Of a DNA stretch of 64,000 nucleotides, positions 36,863 to 48,700 are shown piece by piece (positions within the stretch are counted from its first letter, which is position 1; every line of letters starts with the position of its first letter). A program made the position numbers and the translations under genes. This stretch comes from Lagopus muta (lineage: Eukaryota > Chordata > Aves > Galliformes > Phasianidae), in the NCBI RefSeq assembly GCF_023343835.1, contig NC_064437.1, positions 1,560,001 through 1,624,000 of the forward strand. Reading direction: 5' to 3'. A model generated the notes under the pieces. It worked only from the letters and a program-made list of their open reading frames with translations. It was not told the origin of the DNA and did not search any database.

Positions 36863-39317
36863 CTGAAATGCAAGGAAACGAAACAAAGCAGTTCTTAAAC
36901 ATTCATCCAGGCCGGTTATTTATATGCATTAGATAAACTAAATGAAATACTACAGAAAGCAATTAGAAAAAGGACAAACAATAAATACTGCAACTTACAG
37001 TACTAATCACTCAATTAGCAACTACTCACATAATGCAAGACTTCAACAGACGGGCTAATAATTCTATATTTTAGAGCAAAATAATTACCTTGCCATACAG
37101 GTCGCTACAACGGATCTAAATCACAAAAGCCCACTGAGATTAGTGCTTTATTTTAAATACTGTGTATAAAAATAAAAGATTGTTTTCAAATAAATGCCAG
37201 TAATAAGCACAGAAAACAGTACCTGGCCTAAAAGGTAAACAGCTTTCTGCAGCTATCTACCTGCACACCTAAGTCTACCCTAATAAACATTTACTCTTAA
37301 GACACAGCCAGGAATTCGAGTTCCCTCTTGTGGTCACTTCTGGTTCTGCCTATTATCAGGTCCACAATAGAATTGATGTTGGGTTAATTGTGCATCACAA
37401 ATTAAATTAAAACTAAGCAGATGAAGCTTAAGCAAAACAATAAGGCCAAAGGGGGAAAACAAACTAGAATAACAATTAAAAAAAAATAACATCTCGTTGG
37501 GCAGTTTGGGAGACAGGACAAAGGAGTTCTTTGCCTTGGAAACAAATGTGACAAAAATCTCACCACTGAAGAGCAGTTCAGAAAGCAAAGAGAAAAGAAG
37601 CTAGCAGAAATTTCCTCAGATTTGAGGGGACAAAGCATGAGCTTGGGAAATGCTTTGAAAACCAGGAGGACAGTTCTGGAAGTTTGGCCTTTTGCTGTTA
37701 ACTGATAATACACTCCAGTCACCAAGTTTCCAGCATCCTAAATGGAGAAAGCAGACATTCTGAGATAAAAATAAAGATGGTGCAAGAAGCACTGCATGAG
37801 CTGATGACAGAGAAGGGTGTGAGATGGAGGAGGAGAGAACATATCTTGCACTGGACCACAGCAAAACTAGAAGCAAACTTTTTAAGTCATTTGTTTAGAT
37901 CAAAAAGCAGCATAAGCAAGCTTCCAGCAGGGATTGTTTTCATCAGAATCCACGACCATCACAAGGAAAGTAAAGGGAGGATTTACAAACAAAAGCAGCT
38001 CACCTGGCTCAGAAAGAAACACCAGCACACTTAAAGCCTACACTCAGTAAGTGCCTCCTTGTGAGAACTCACCGCTTCGACCCGCGCCAGGATGATGGGG
38101 AAGCCAAAAGCAGAAACAACAATTCCAGTTGTGAAGAAGTACGCCAGCTCCCTGCAGGCACTGCTGGCTGCATCGCTGTCGTCACTTACTCTTCTGGCAA
38201 TGAAGTGGGGAATGGGGCAGATGAAGTAAAATATTAAGACAAACATAGGCCAGTAAACACTGATGGGGAAAAAAAAAAAAAAAGAAATGTATCAGTTTAG
38301 ATGAATTTCCTCGTTTGGAAAAGTAATGACAGTAGTCCTACTCTGTGGTTTGAGAAGCAGACGAAGTGATTTAAGCCCAAGCTTTCAACAGAAGGTGCTC
38401 CCAGGCCTCACAGAGCAGGGTCTGCTCTCTCCCACAACCAGATTACATATTTCACATTTAGCATCACCTCCCTGACTCAGCTCACACCATCACCTCACAA
38501 AACCTACAATCATCAGGAAGAGGAGACATAAAGGGCAGGATTGGAACCAAGAGTTTTTTCCAAACGAGAGGAAACCCAGCCTGGAAACAAGGCAGCTCTG
38601 AAAGCACACCCTGACACACGCATCTGTGCCAGCACTCCCAGCAGTTTCACCTGCACTGAACCACAGAATCGTTTGAACTGGAAGGGACCTCAAAAGGCCA
38701 CCTGATCCAACCCTCTCAGGATGAACAGGGTCACCTACAGCTCGAGCTGGCTGCTTTGAGTTTTGAGAAGCAACATTGCAGCGCTGTGGCAGGTACAAAG
38801 CAAAAAGAATCGCACAAGATTAAGAATGACCACTCAGCAAGCAGGAGTTCGTCACCTCGAGGAAGCACAGCGCTGATTTCAGCCATTTTTACGGAACACC
38901 GGTGCAAGCTGAAAAGGGGCCATTTAACCACAATAAAGCGTCGGGACAACGGCTGGAAGGCAGGCACCGAGCAGAGCCCGGCTCCCGGCTGACGAGAGCA
39001 GCAGCTCGCTGAGCAGGCAGTAGGAGGCCCGGCAGACGCAGCCCGCTCACCCGTAGTACTCCAGGGCGCAGCCCAGCATGAGGAACGTCAGGCCGATGGC
39101 TCCGCTGAAGGACAGCCCCACGAGAGCTGCAAACACAAGGCAGGCGGTGAGGCGCTTACCAGCCCAGCTGAGGGAAAGGGAAACACGACCAGGCCGCCGT
39201 GCCCGCCAGCAGGCAGGGAACGGCTCAGAGCTGCCGGCAGCGGCCCGATGGGACCCTCAGCAGCCCAGAGCCGCCGGGCGGGGCTCGGCAGCGCTCGGTA
39301 CCTTTGATACCCGCCAT
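36746..39317 (-). CDS. LEPROT: Leptin receptor overlapping transcript protein, complete
   Basis: LEPROT (Vps55 family, also called OB-RGRP or endospanin-1) is a small tetraspanning protein of Golgi and endosomes. In mammals it reduces LEPR (and growth hormone receptor) at the cell surface. Four coding exons (39302-39317, 39051-39126, 38073-38259, 36746-36862) sum to 396 bases, exactly 131 residues plus stop, the length of human LEPROT. The protein is near identical to the mammalian one: starts [18 protein letters not shown], includes [10 protein letters not shown] and [20 protein letters not shown], and ends [11 protein letters not shown]. Four hydrophobic segments are visible. It sits between DNAJC6 and LEPR on the same strand. 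Unlike in mammals, sharing of 5' exons with LEPR is not evident here. Confidence 0.98.
38073..38259 (-). CDS. LEPROT: LEPROT coding exon 3: membrane segments 2 and 3
   Basis: A 187-base exon after a long pyrimidine tract and atcag. It encodes [19 protein letters not shown] through to ILARVEA before donor GTGAGT (phase 0). FYFICPIPH replaces human FHAISPIPH. Confidence 0.98.
38661..38755 (-). mobile_element. CR1 fragment in LEPROT intron 2
   Basis: Reverse-complement CR1 3' end: ccacagaatcgtttgaactg, gaagggacctcaaaaggcc. About 95 bases, truncated. Confidence 0.75.
39051..39126 (-). CDS. LEPROT: LEPROT coding exon 2: first membrane segment
   Basis: A 76-base exon between acceptor ttgtgtttgcag and donor GTGAGC, encoding [20 protein letters not shown] and then ALEYYG. 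It leaves in phase 2. Confidence 0.97.
39302..39317 (-). CDS. LEPROT: LEPROT coding exon 1
   Basis: Sixteen coding bases: ATG at 39317, MAGIK plus one base, within a CpG island. The donor is GTACCG, a weaker consensus, but the phase (1) fits exon 2 exactly. Confidence 0.93.
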
Positions 39318-40020
39318 GTTTCCGGCGGGCCGGGTGGCAGCGGCTCCGTTTCTCGGCGCCCCGAACGACAGCTGAGGTAGCGGCGCGAGACTTCCGGCCC
39401 TTAGCCCCACCCGCTGCCGGAGCACGTGATCGGGTGCCTTAAAGGGGCCGCACCGCCACGGGGGCGACTCCCCGACTCCCTCACCCTCACTTTGGGAAGG
39501 GGCGGCGCGCCCTTTAAGGCGGAGGCGGGAAACAGCCGAGCCGCGAGCTCCCGTCGCTGTGGTGACGGGGTGGTGTGCGCTGCTCCCGCTGGGCGGCTCC
39601 GTAAAGCCGGTGTACGAGCGCTGTGTGTGTGTCTAAAACGTACGGATCGATGCAGCTCCAATCAGTCGCCACCACTTTGGAGGCTGCTGCTGAAAAGCCG
39701 TTTTTAACCCCCCAAAACAGGCCCGGCCTGCTCATCTCTCCCTCGTTTCTGCTGGGCCGCGACACGGTGCACACACCTTCAGGGTTCTGGGGCTCCGCCA
39801 CACGAAGGCAAAGCTTTGGCCCAAGAGCCACAGCCTTGCAAAGCCTTTGGGACCCACATCCCCGCAGGGTTTTCCTCCGTGCAGCTCCTGCCTCAGCAAC
39901 CGCCCCTTTCACTGCACGGCCGGTTTGAAAAAAAAAAAAAACGCCTACAAAACGTGAGCACCAACTTAATCTACTGCCAACAAATGCCACGTTTGGGCCT
40001 ACAATAAATAGCTTGATTTA

Positions 40021-40050
<30 letters not shown>
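40021..40050. repeat. A-rich simple repeat (caaa)n
   Basis: Several copies of caaa followed by a long A run, between the probable DNAJC6 polyadenylation site and the LEPROT promoter. Confidence 0.85.
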
Positions 40051-40052
<2 letters not shown>

Positions 40053-40484
40053 AAAATGCAAAAAGAGAAGAGTAACTTTACGTGCTTCACTGGGGGTATT
40101 TATCTTAAGCTGTAAAGACTGCAGCTTTTCCTATTGGAGCTTCTCTCGGAGTTAAACCCCAAGCTGTTCTTCCCACCTCCTGCAGGAAGAGGAGTTGGGT
40201 TCTCCATTGAGCTTGTTTGCTGCTGAGGAAAAATCAAGGCTTTAGAAACAAGGACATTTGTCTCAAGCAAGTGGTTCTTGGTCACCTGCATGGCTGCACC
40301 CGCTCCCAGCCAGTCCCAAGCCACAGGAACAGAGAGGTGTGGGTCACATAAGCAGGCAGTGCAGAAGAAAGGAGTCTCCACCCAGTGCTAAGGGAAGCGT
40401 TGTTGTTTATGGAGAAACCACCCTGACCTGTGCTGAAAGCAAGAAGGCAGAGTTCCCCCACCCCTCACAAGCACAAAACGCACG

Positions 40485-42644
40485 TGAGTGTTCATTTCAG
40501 CTTTTTAATGTATATACAAATGTTTTAGACCAGTCACAATTTCATTGAGTATATACTGTATTTACAAAAATTACAATAATTTAGTCAAACAGTAAACCTG
40601 AACATTGATAACCTCTGTCACTACCAGATATGACAAGAATTTTTTCTTTTTTTTAGTTAACTATTTTGATATACATACGTCCTAATACTTTCATGCACCC
40701 ATAAAAACATTAGGGATGAAGTAATCAAAGTTTAAGTGGGATAGGGTTTCTTTGGGTAGATAAAGTTTAATGATGGATTTGCATTTTGTGAACGTATGAG
40801 TATCCAGAGTTGTTTGCCGTGACAAACCTGATACAAAGCTAACATAGTTTTCATTATTAAAAAAAAAAAAAAAGTACATTATAGTAATGAGATCCTTTTC
40901 ATTATATAGGCATAGGTCACAATATCTACAAATGTGAATGAGAAACAATAAACCAACAAATCACAGGAACATGATTCACATTCCAGTTATCTCTTTAAAT
41001 AAGACAAGCACATACTGGATCAAAACATTAATAAATAACATCCAGTTTGTTACTATTATCTTAAGGTCTTTTATATAAAAGGAGACCTATGTGTTGGTTT
41101 CACATTTTCAAGTAATGGTAGTAAATAATGGACCAATACAACAAAAGGATGACTTTTATACAGAAAGCAATGTACTTTGACACTCTGTCTTTGCAGTAAA
41201 AGTTTTGCCACTTGAAAATTTAAGTGCAGCAACAAGTGGATTGTCTTTAAAAACCACCAGCTTTAATGACTCGCATCAGATGGCAACCTGTTCCTCAAGC
41301 AGCAAATACAAATGATTTGCTGCTTATCCTCTCAATACATCTGCCTTCCAAAGCTCAAATACAATTGTTGGTAAACAAACTGCTAGCTTCAGTGATTCTG
41401 CAAAAGGAGAAAGTCAGGTTTGGGGTGAAGAGCATAACTTGATTTGAACTAGGACAGATGCTTCAGCATCAAAGATATTTCATTACGATATTATTGCTTT
41501 GGTCCATAATAAACTTCTATGATAATTAATCTGCGCAATTTACCTCAAAAATCAGACCTGGCCCACAGATGCCTGCATGACAGCTTGTACTCCATGGTCT
41601 GAAAAGTGAAGTTGCAATGGGTTTTGCCAGGAGCCTTTGCCAAGTGCTCTGGAGCTGATAAAGGCATAGAGGTGATGCAGGTGGGCTGGAAAAAGTCTTC
41701 TGAGTCCTCAGGAGGAGAGCTGTTACCTATAGGCTAGGAAGTTTCTAACAATTTGCAGTAGAGTTTTAGCTTACTGGTATTGTCTGCTGCTTGATGGATT
41801 CAAACTACTGATGAGAACTTCATGGGAAATGCAGCACATGCTCATTCTTCCCTTGTACTAAGGTAGAACCACTCTTGCCCCCCAGCTTGCTATTCCCCCA
41901 GAACTGCTGTTTAACAAGCCATCAAGGTGCTGTTTAACATCCCTTACCTGCTGTTTGCTTTAAAGACACTTACTCCATGATGCTGAGGAACTTTTTCCAC
42001 ACGTTTCACTGCTGGACTGTGAGGTGAAGTACAGTATTAATGCATAAAGCAGCAGTAAGCTGCCACATGGATCTACCCAGGCTTCAGCTTTATCTCTACT
42101 CAGGCATACTATGCTTTATGAGCAACGAAGCAGCAAATGGTGACTGTTAGAAGTGTGCCTAAACCACATCTGAGCACTTAAATTTGATGAAGTTTGATCC
42201 AAACCTAGGAAGAAAATACATCAAAGTCTGGGCTTCACCACCAGTTACAGAACTCAAGTGAAGTGTTGCCATGTCACATTTCACACACACACACAAAGTA
42301 GGAAATTCACCGGCTACGCTGTGTCAGAGACAGAACAATCCCACCTTTTCCCAGAATGTCTTCTCTCTCACCCCACTGGAATCCAAAGGGGAAAAAAAAA
42401 AGGTACCAGGAACTGTAGCCCTGTGGCTCTCAGATGACAAGCCAGATGGCTAGAGTTCCTTTTGAGCTCAGGATTCTTGAAACAAGCATAAGGAAACCTT
42501 TCTCTTGCTCTTCATGATAAGTATTAGGCTCTTTGTTTTCTGAAACTTCTGAATTTCCAGCCAGAGTTTGGTTGATCTGTGACATTTGTGACAAGAGACT
42601 ATACAAGCACTAGCACAGGTCTGTAGTGGAGACTGAGAAAGTAC
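40485..42644 (-). other. DNAJC6: Probable DNAJC6 3' UTR
   Basis: About 2.16 kb of AT-rich sequence between the DNAJC6 stop codon and an ATTAAA signal (40509-40504 on the minus strand) that is followed by a strong GT-rich downstream element. No other gene is seen in it. Confidence 0.6.
40504..40509 (-). terminator. Candidate DNAJC6 polyadenylation signal
   Basis: ATTAAA on the minus strand, followed about 25-50 bases on by ttttgtgcttgtgaggggtg, a good GU-rich downstream element. Cleavage is expected near 40485. Confidence 0.55.
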
Positions 42645-42746
42645 CTAATACAAGGGTTTCTGTCCTTGGCTTTCAAATTCTGACCAGGCATCATTTAGCT
42701 CCATAAATATCATCTTTGCATATTGTTCGTATGGCTGCCCAGTAGC
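42645..42746 (-). CDS. DNAJC6: DNAJC6 last coding exon: end of J domain
   Basis: A 102-base coding segment after acceptor ttttgttccag: [33 protein letters not shown] and TAG (42647-42645). The protein ends with the J domain, as in all auxilins. Confidence 0.98.
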   Translation of the reverse strand, partial: ATGQPYEQYAKMIFMELNDAWSEFESQGQKPLY

Positions 42747-45700
42747 CTGGAACAAAAACAGAAACAGGGGTATCACATCTGTCAAGGAGACTGCCAGCAG
42801 AAGACCTCTGTGCAGCCAGATTCTCAAACACGTATCGTTCACTTTCCACAAATGGTTTTCACTTATTCTTTGATGAGGAAAAAACACTGTTGAGGGTTGC
42901 TGACCTTGTAAACAGCTTAACAGTTTTCTGGCTCTTCAGCCTTTTGCTCCCTAGAGATGACAGAGTGATGGAGCAAAGAGATGCAGACCCAAGAGGGCTA
43001 AAAGCTTTAACCAAGGCTGGGATGCTTCTACACATTTGTTTGTACCAATACACTGAGCAATCACATTTAACACTTCATAATTAACCTTATTTTTGAGAGC
43101 AGTGTCAATTTCTGATCTAGGAAGCCCTTACCTTGTCAGGGTGAACGACAAGCACTGCCCGTCGGTAGACCTTCTTCACTTGCTCTGGAGTTACAAGATC
43201 TGCCATGCTAACAGGTTTCCACTTGGTCTCCCCTGCCCATAGAACGGTATGCATTGTGGACAGCAGGGCTCTTATATTTCTCTCCTTTCCTTCAATCCAC
43301 TCCAGGATCTGAGGAGAAAAATGTGAACCTCCATTTATGCCTTACATTAGATATTCCAGGAGGAAAAGGTTTCTGTATTTGAATAGCAGTGACTCCAAGG
43401 AACATCTCATATTTCTTTCCAAGCTTCAGAAAGCCTTTGGGAGATATTCATAAAAGATATTTGTCAGTCTGTACTTTGTCTTTAATTTCTACATCACCAC
43501 TTGAAAGCCAAGATAGCCAGAGCCAAAAATACTGCCAAAAATACTGAGTTGGGCCACTCCTAAGAACACTTTGAACAACCATTACATGGAACAGTCAAAG
43601 ATAAATGAAATGATTAACTGTGGGCTCTTCAGCAGGCTTAATTGCATACCTAAAAATAATCCTGACTGAAACTCTGCTGCGGAGGCATATCTTTAGAAGC
43701 CTTAGCTCTAGACATGCACAGAAGACTCATACAGAAGCTTAGCTTCAATATAAATCCTTTCAACCTTTAAATCAGAAGCCTCAATTCTCTCCACGAGCCT
43801 TTTTTCCTGTTTGTAATTTAGCAGCCAAACAAAGCAGAAGGTAACCCTACTTCCCTTGATGATGTCCCCCTTAGTGGTGGCCATCTGAGCCCACAGCTGC
43901 AGTTTTAATTTGTGGCTTAATATTCCTCACGTAGAGTGGGACAGAACGCACTTCCTTCCCTTTGAGACATATCTGTAGTTCAGCAATTTATTCAGGAGAG
44001 ATGTGAGGATTCCAAAGTAGGTAAGATTAATGAGACAGAGGTTTTGTTCAATTAGCTGTGCCTGCTCACCAGAGCTGGAGTGACATGGCGCCCCAGCAGC
44101 CACGACAGTGACACCGAGCAAGCCACTGCTGTTTTCTAGTTTAGGACAGAAATGCATCCTTGGAGTTTTAATTGCATTCCAAAGGACGTTCACATCTTCA
44201 GGAAACGTGAAAATGCATAATGTGAACAAACAGCAGGAAGCTCTCACTTTCTGCCCCAAGGCAATCTCATTTTGGGGGCTAAGTCCCTCATTTGGTCAAA
44301 GCCTCGGTTAGCTTGAAGGACAGGAAGAGATGTTTGCTGCTCTTATCTGGCTTCTTTGTATGAAGCTACTTTGGAACACAGGGTGTTGTTGTTTTCTGAT
44401 ATATTCTTAGGAAACAAACTGCTCTTTTCCCAAGTGGTATCTCTCATTTTGATGACCTAGTGGAATTTTTTCCAGGTGTTCTCCAACACCTGCAGTCTCT
44501 GACTTTGTTTTTCAGGCCACACTAACTCATTCCTAACTGGGATGCAAATGGGGAGCACAGCAGTGCATGATGCCGTCAAGTTTAGACACCTAGTCTATGG
44601 AAAACAAGCATGAGAGATACCATGTGGTGCTGGGGATCCAGCAGTGCTGTGGAGGATGTGTACTAGAAGAGGAGCACAGCTTTCTGGCACTAGATGGCCT
44701 TTCCATTTGCTCAGATGCTTCTCACAGGCAGGAAGGCCAGTGACTTACTGCCCACCTCCGCCTTTCAGGGAGTGTTCAAGAGCATCCAGCATGATGAGAA
44801 CAAAAGACACACTGAATGACAGTAAAGCATAAACAAGAGCGTTGCTTACTTTCAGTTTTTCAGGGTCCATCTCCTTAGCCATTTCTTCTTTTCTCATCTC
44901 AGCTATTGTTTTGGGTCCCTTCTTGTCCTTATGAGCATTAAAACCTTGGCCAGATAACAGATCTTCAAAATCTGCAGACACTTTAGGTTTTGAATCTTAA
45001 AAAAACAAGAATAAGTTGTTTTCACAATACAAACTTATTTAACACTGCTTTCCTACCCAAGCAACTCCCCACATCGCTTATAACAATCTCCCACTGATTA
45101 TGAGTGTGCAGGCTCTCTCAGAAGAGGTATAAATTAATGCTACATTTGAATTATTATCAAATCCCATTTGTAATCCAGGATTTCCTAGATATTAGCATGC
45201 TTCAGAGTCTAGAACAGGGAACCAGTGTTGAACTTTGAACACCACCAGCACGACTTGCTCACCAGACTCCAACCTGCTTTGGTGCATTAAAGCAACATCA
45301 TGAAGAGCCAACCTTTTAGACGCTGAATTCTGAAATGCTTACCAGCATTAGCTGGTCCTTTTCCACGTTCATTCTGCGCTCCTGGCATTGCTGAGAAACT
45401 CACGTTGTAGTTGGGCTTGTTCTGGGGTGAGGCATGGGGCATGCCAGGCTGGGCCTTGGGCTGTGCCTGCTGCCAGCCATAGCCAGCTCCCTGCTGCCAG
45501 CTGCTGCCCATGGGCTGCGGAGAGGGCTTCTGTGGTGAGGGGGGGAATCCTCCACCCATTCCCGTCGGCGTGGTTGGCTTACTGGCAAATGAAGGGCCAC
45601 CTGCACAGCGAGGGGAAAGGAGTGATGGTGTGCGTTAGCAAACAGAGCGATAACTCACCTTCTGGCCAGGGAATCTCAACAAAAACTTCCAAGGAGCTGG

Positions 45701-48700
45701 CTTCTACTTTCAGCTTTGCCACAAACTTACTTTTGCAACATCAAGCAAAGCCCCTCAACTTTCCTGTCTCTGCTCTGCAAGCTGTGTAAAAGCAAGCACC
45801 TGCCTCTGGAGCACCAGTTTGGTGGGATGAAGCGGGAAAAGCAAAGTGCAGCTAGCTGGGAACCACAGCTGTGTGCCATAACCTGCTTTAGGTGGGGTTG
45901 GATTGGGAAATATCCAGAGGACACTTCCAACTTCTGCCACTCTGTTAATCAGAGCTTCTGCGTTAGAGTGGCACTATCAAGCCGGCGCATGTTGAAATGG
46001 TTCCTCGTTATGCTGTGCTGAGGTGGTATTATCCCACAGAGTCACGTGTTTCAGCACCTTCTTACTCCAGAGGATGGTCCTCAGACACAGTTTGTGCTGG
46101 GTGGTATTCAGCATTAATGTTTTATTGAGATTAATGCCCACACTCAACTTCGAGCTCTGAAACACATCACGGAAAGTGGGTCAAGTGCTATTGATTTAGT
46201 TAAGAACAACAGCAATGTGGTTAAATATCCTGTGGATGCCAAATCGTTTGTTTTTGAACTCTGTAGCTGTGCTGCAGAATCCATGCTTTAAAAGCACATC
46301 GATGGCTCTGACATGAGTCTTGGCATTCCTTTTATTTTGCTCCTGCAGAGCAGCCAGTGATCCAGCAGAGGGAACTGGGAAACCTAACTCCAGAACCATG
46401 CTGGTACTGACGCAAAGGAGAAAACAAACATCAGATAAAACCACAACGGCTCGCAAAGAGCTGAGGGCAGTGACAAAGGGAAGAAAAATCTATTTACCAG
46501 TCAGAGGAGCTGACATGCTGGCTTTTAAGGGAAACTTAAGCCATTTGTCAGGACTGCTGTGGGGCTGAGGGTTTGCTGACAGTTCTGAGATAGAACAAGG
46601 AGAAAACGCACGTCTGAGAGCCAAGCAAACAGTCCTTCATAGCCAGGTGCAAATGAAAATGGGTTCAGATCCCACCTTCCAACAGTACAGCAAATTGGAG
46701 GCAGATCAGTGAGGAACCACAGGTTTCCTCGCAAAGGAGGAAAGCGGGCCAAATCTAGAAGGATGAAACAATTCCTTAGGGACCCCCACAGCTGTCAAGA
46801 GCCAGAGCCTGTTCCCAGGCACAGCTCCAAGGTCTGCAGCAACCGTTCTGCAGTTGGACTTAAACACAGCAGCATCTTTAGCCAGAAACAGTTGATGCAG
46901 ATGAGATGGAGGTTTCACTTTGCGATCCACACAGCCTACAAGGTCCAAATTGTTGCTGGCATGCAGAGTTGTTGGTTTTTTTAATGGAAGATCAGTAAAA
47001 GCACAGGTCTGTGAAAATTTACAGAGAATCAAGCAGGAGGGAATGCTTGAAAGTGGCATGCAGCTAGGCTGAGAGAACCCATAGCGCTCCGTCACATATC
47101 AGGCTGTTCATCCTATCTCTCTAAACCAGGGGTAGCTGGTTACTTCTTTATTTTGTAAGGGATGCAAACCTGCTAAACTTGCTCCGAGAGTCCCCAGGTC
47201 AGCAAATGGATCCAGTGTTTGGGGTTTAGGCTGGTGAGTGGGAGTGCTGTGGAGGGATCCTGTAGGACTGGTGGCAGCCGACTTACTTCCCATACCTAAG
47301 CCACCTTAAAGATAAGAAGGGGGAAAAAAAAGAAAAAACAGCTACATTTTTATTCTTATTTTAGTTGAGCAGCTCTTACCCAAGGTTTGGTTACATAATG
47401 TTACAACTGATGTTAAAATTAAGTGTATTATTGTCAGGCTCCTAAGCAGTCTCAATTCAGTGTTGGCCCAGACTACTTGCACTCCCACTCACAATTAGGC
47501 TCAGCAACAAGAACATTCCCCAGACTGTCTGCAGCGACAGAGTAATTATGATAAATGGATATATTTTAAGAACTGGAAGCCTTCAGGAAGCAAATTTTGG
47601 TAGGACACACATACCCTCCCAAGAGTAGAAGGAATCATACTGTAATTTAGCAGCACTGTAGGAACATACAGCATTTCTCAGGTCCTTCTCTTGGCTCCTC
47701 AATGGGATGGAGCACAAGCACATACATCCACCCCTAGCACCCCGTCCCACCTCAGACCCTGATCTTTTGAGGAAGGAAACAGATCTCAAAGCTCACTGAG
47801 GCTATTTCATTAAGTGTTCTGAGCTTTTACAACACATACCTGGTTTGTTGGGCCAGTCCCAGCCACCCGAAACATCTGGCTGTATGGAAACTGTTGGTGT
47901 GCTAGAAGCTAAGCAGAACGGCTATGTATAAATATCTCAGAGTAATACAGCAAAAAGAACATAATCATAGAATCATTCAGGTTGGAAAAGCCCTCCAGCT
48001 CCCCATTCCCAACCCCAGCCCACCTCCTTTATGCCCACTGCCCTCAGTGCTGCATCCCCACAGCTCTGGAACACCCCCAGGGATTATGACCCTCCCACCC
48101 CCTGGGCAGCCTGTGCCCCACCTCACTGATCTCTAGAGAAGACATTTCTCCTAAAAGCCAACCCAAACCTCCCCTGTAACCCAGCATCTGGAAAGGGTAG
48201 GGGGCAAGGAGCAGGACTGATAGCACAGGGCTGTGTCCATCTATCATTTGCTAATTAGAAGTGAATTTCTGCCCCACAAAGGGCATTACAAATTTTTCCA
48301 TTTCTTTCTGATCTCATACTGTACAGACATTAATAGGGAAGGACATAGATTTACAGTCTTTGTTTTATGGCAGCTTTGGTCAGAGGCTTTATATACGTAT
48401 TTATAAAACCTTATCACCAGTATAACGTGGGGTTTTGTGTTTCTGAATGCATCTCAACCCAAGGAAATGTTCTATATGCAAAGGGCAAGGAGGGAAAACA
48501 CAGACACAGCAAAGCAGCCTCCACATATAGAGACAATAAAGAAGTCTTTGCTTTAGCCCTATCAAACAAAGTCTGTACATCTGTCCAGTTCACCCTGCCA
48601 GCTTTTCATTACACACAGCATTAGCAGTGTCGCTTAATACCTCATCATGCTGGGGTATCATTTAAATTCCTTTTATTAGTGCAGTCAGCTCCAAGTGTGA

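Larger units (their letters stand above)
38960..39640. promoter_or_regulatory. LEPROT: CpG island and probable LEPROT promoter
   Basis: GC- and CpG-rich DNA around LEPROT exons 1 and 2. Upstream of the ATG on the minus strand are an ETS-type site (plus-strand acttccgg at about 39388) and an E-box cacgtg at about 39423. No TATA box is evident. The start site cannot be placed from sequence alone. Confidence 0.75.

Noticed and set aside
39514..39990. 158-codon minus-strand frame upstream of LEPROT
   Set aside because: It lies in the LEPROT CpG island, has no recognisable domain and is not joined by splice sites to LEPROT in phase.
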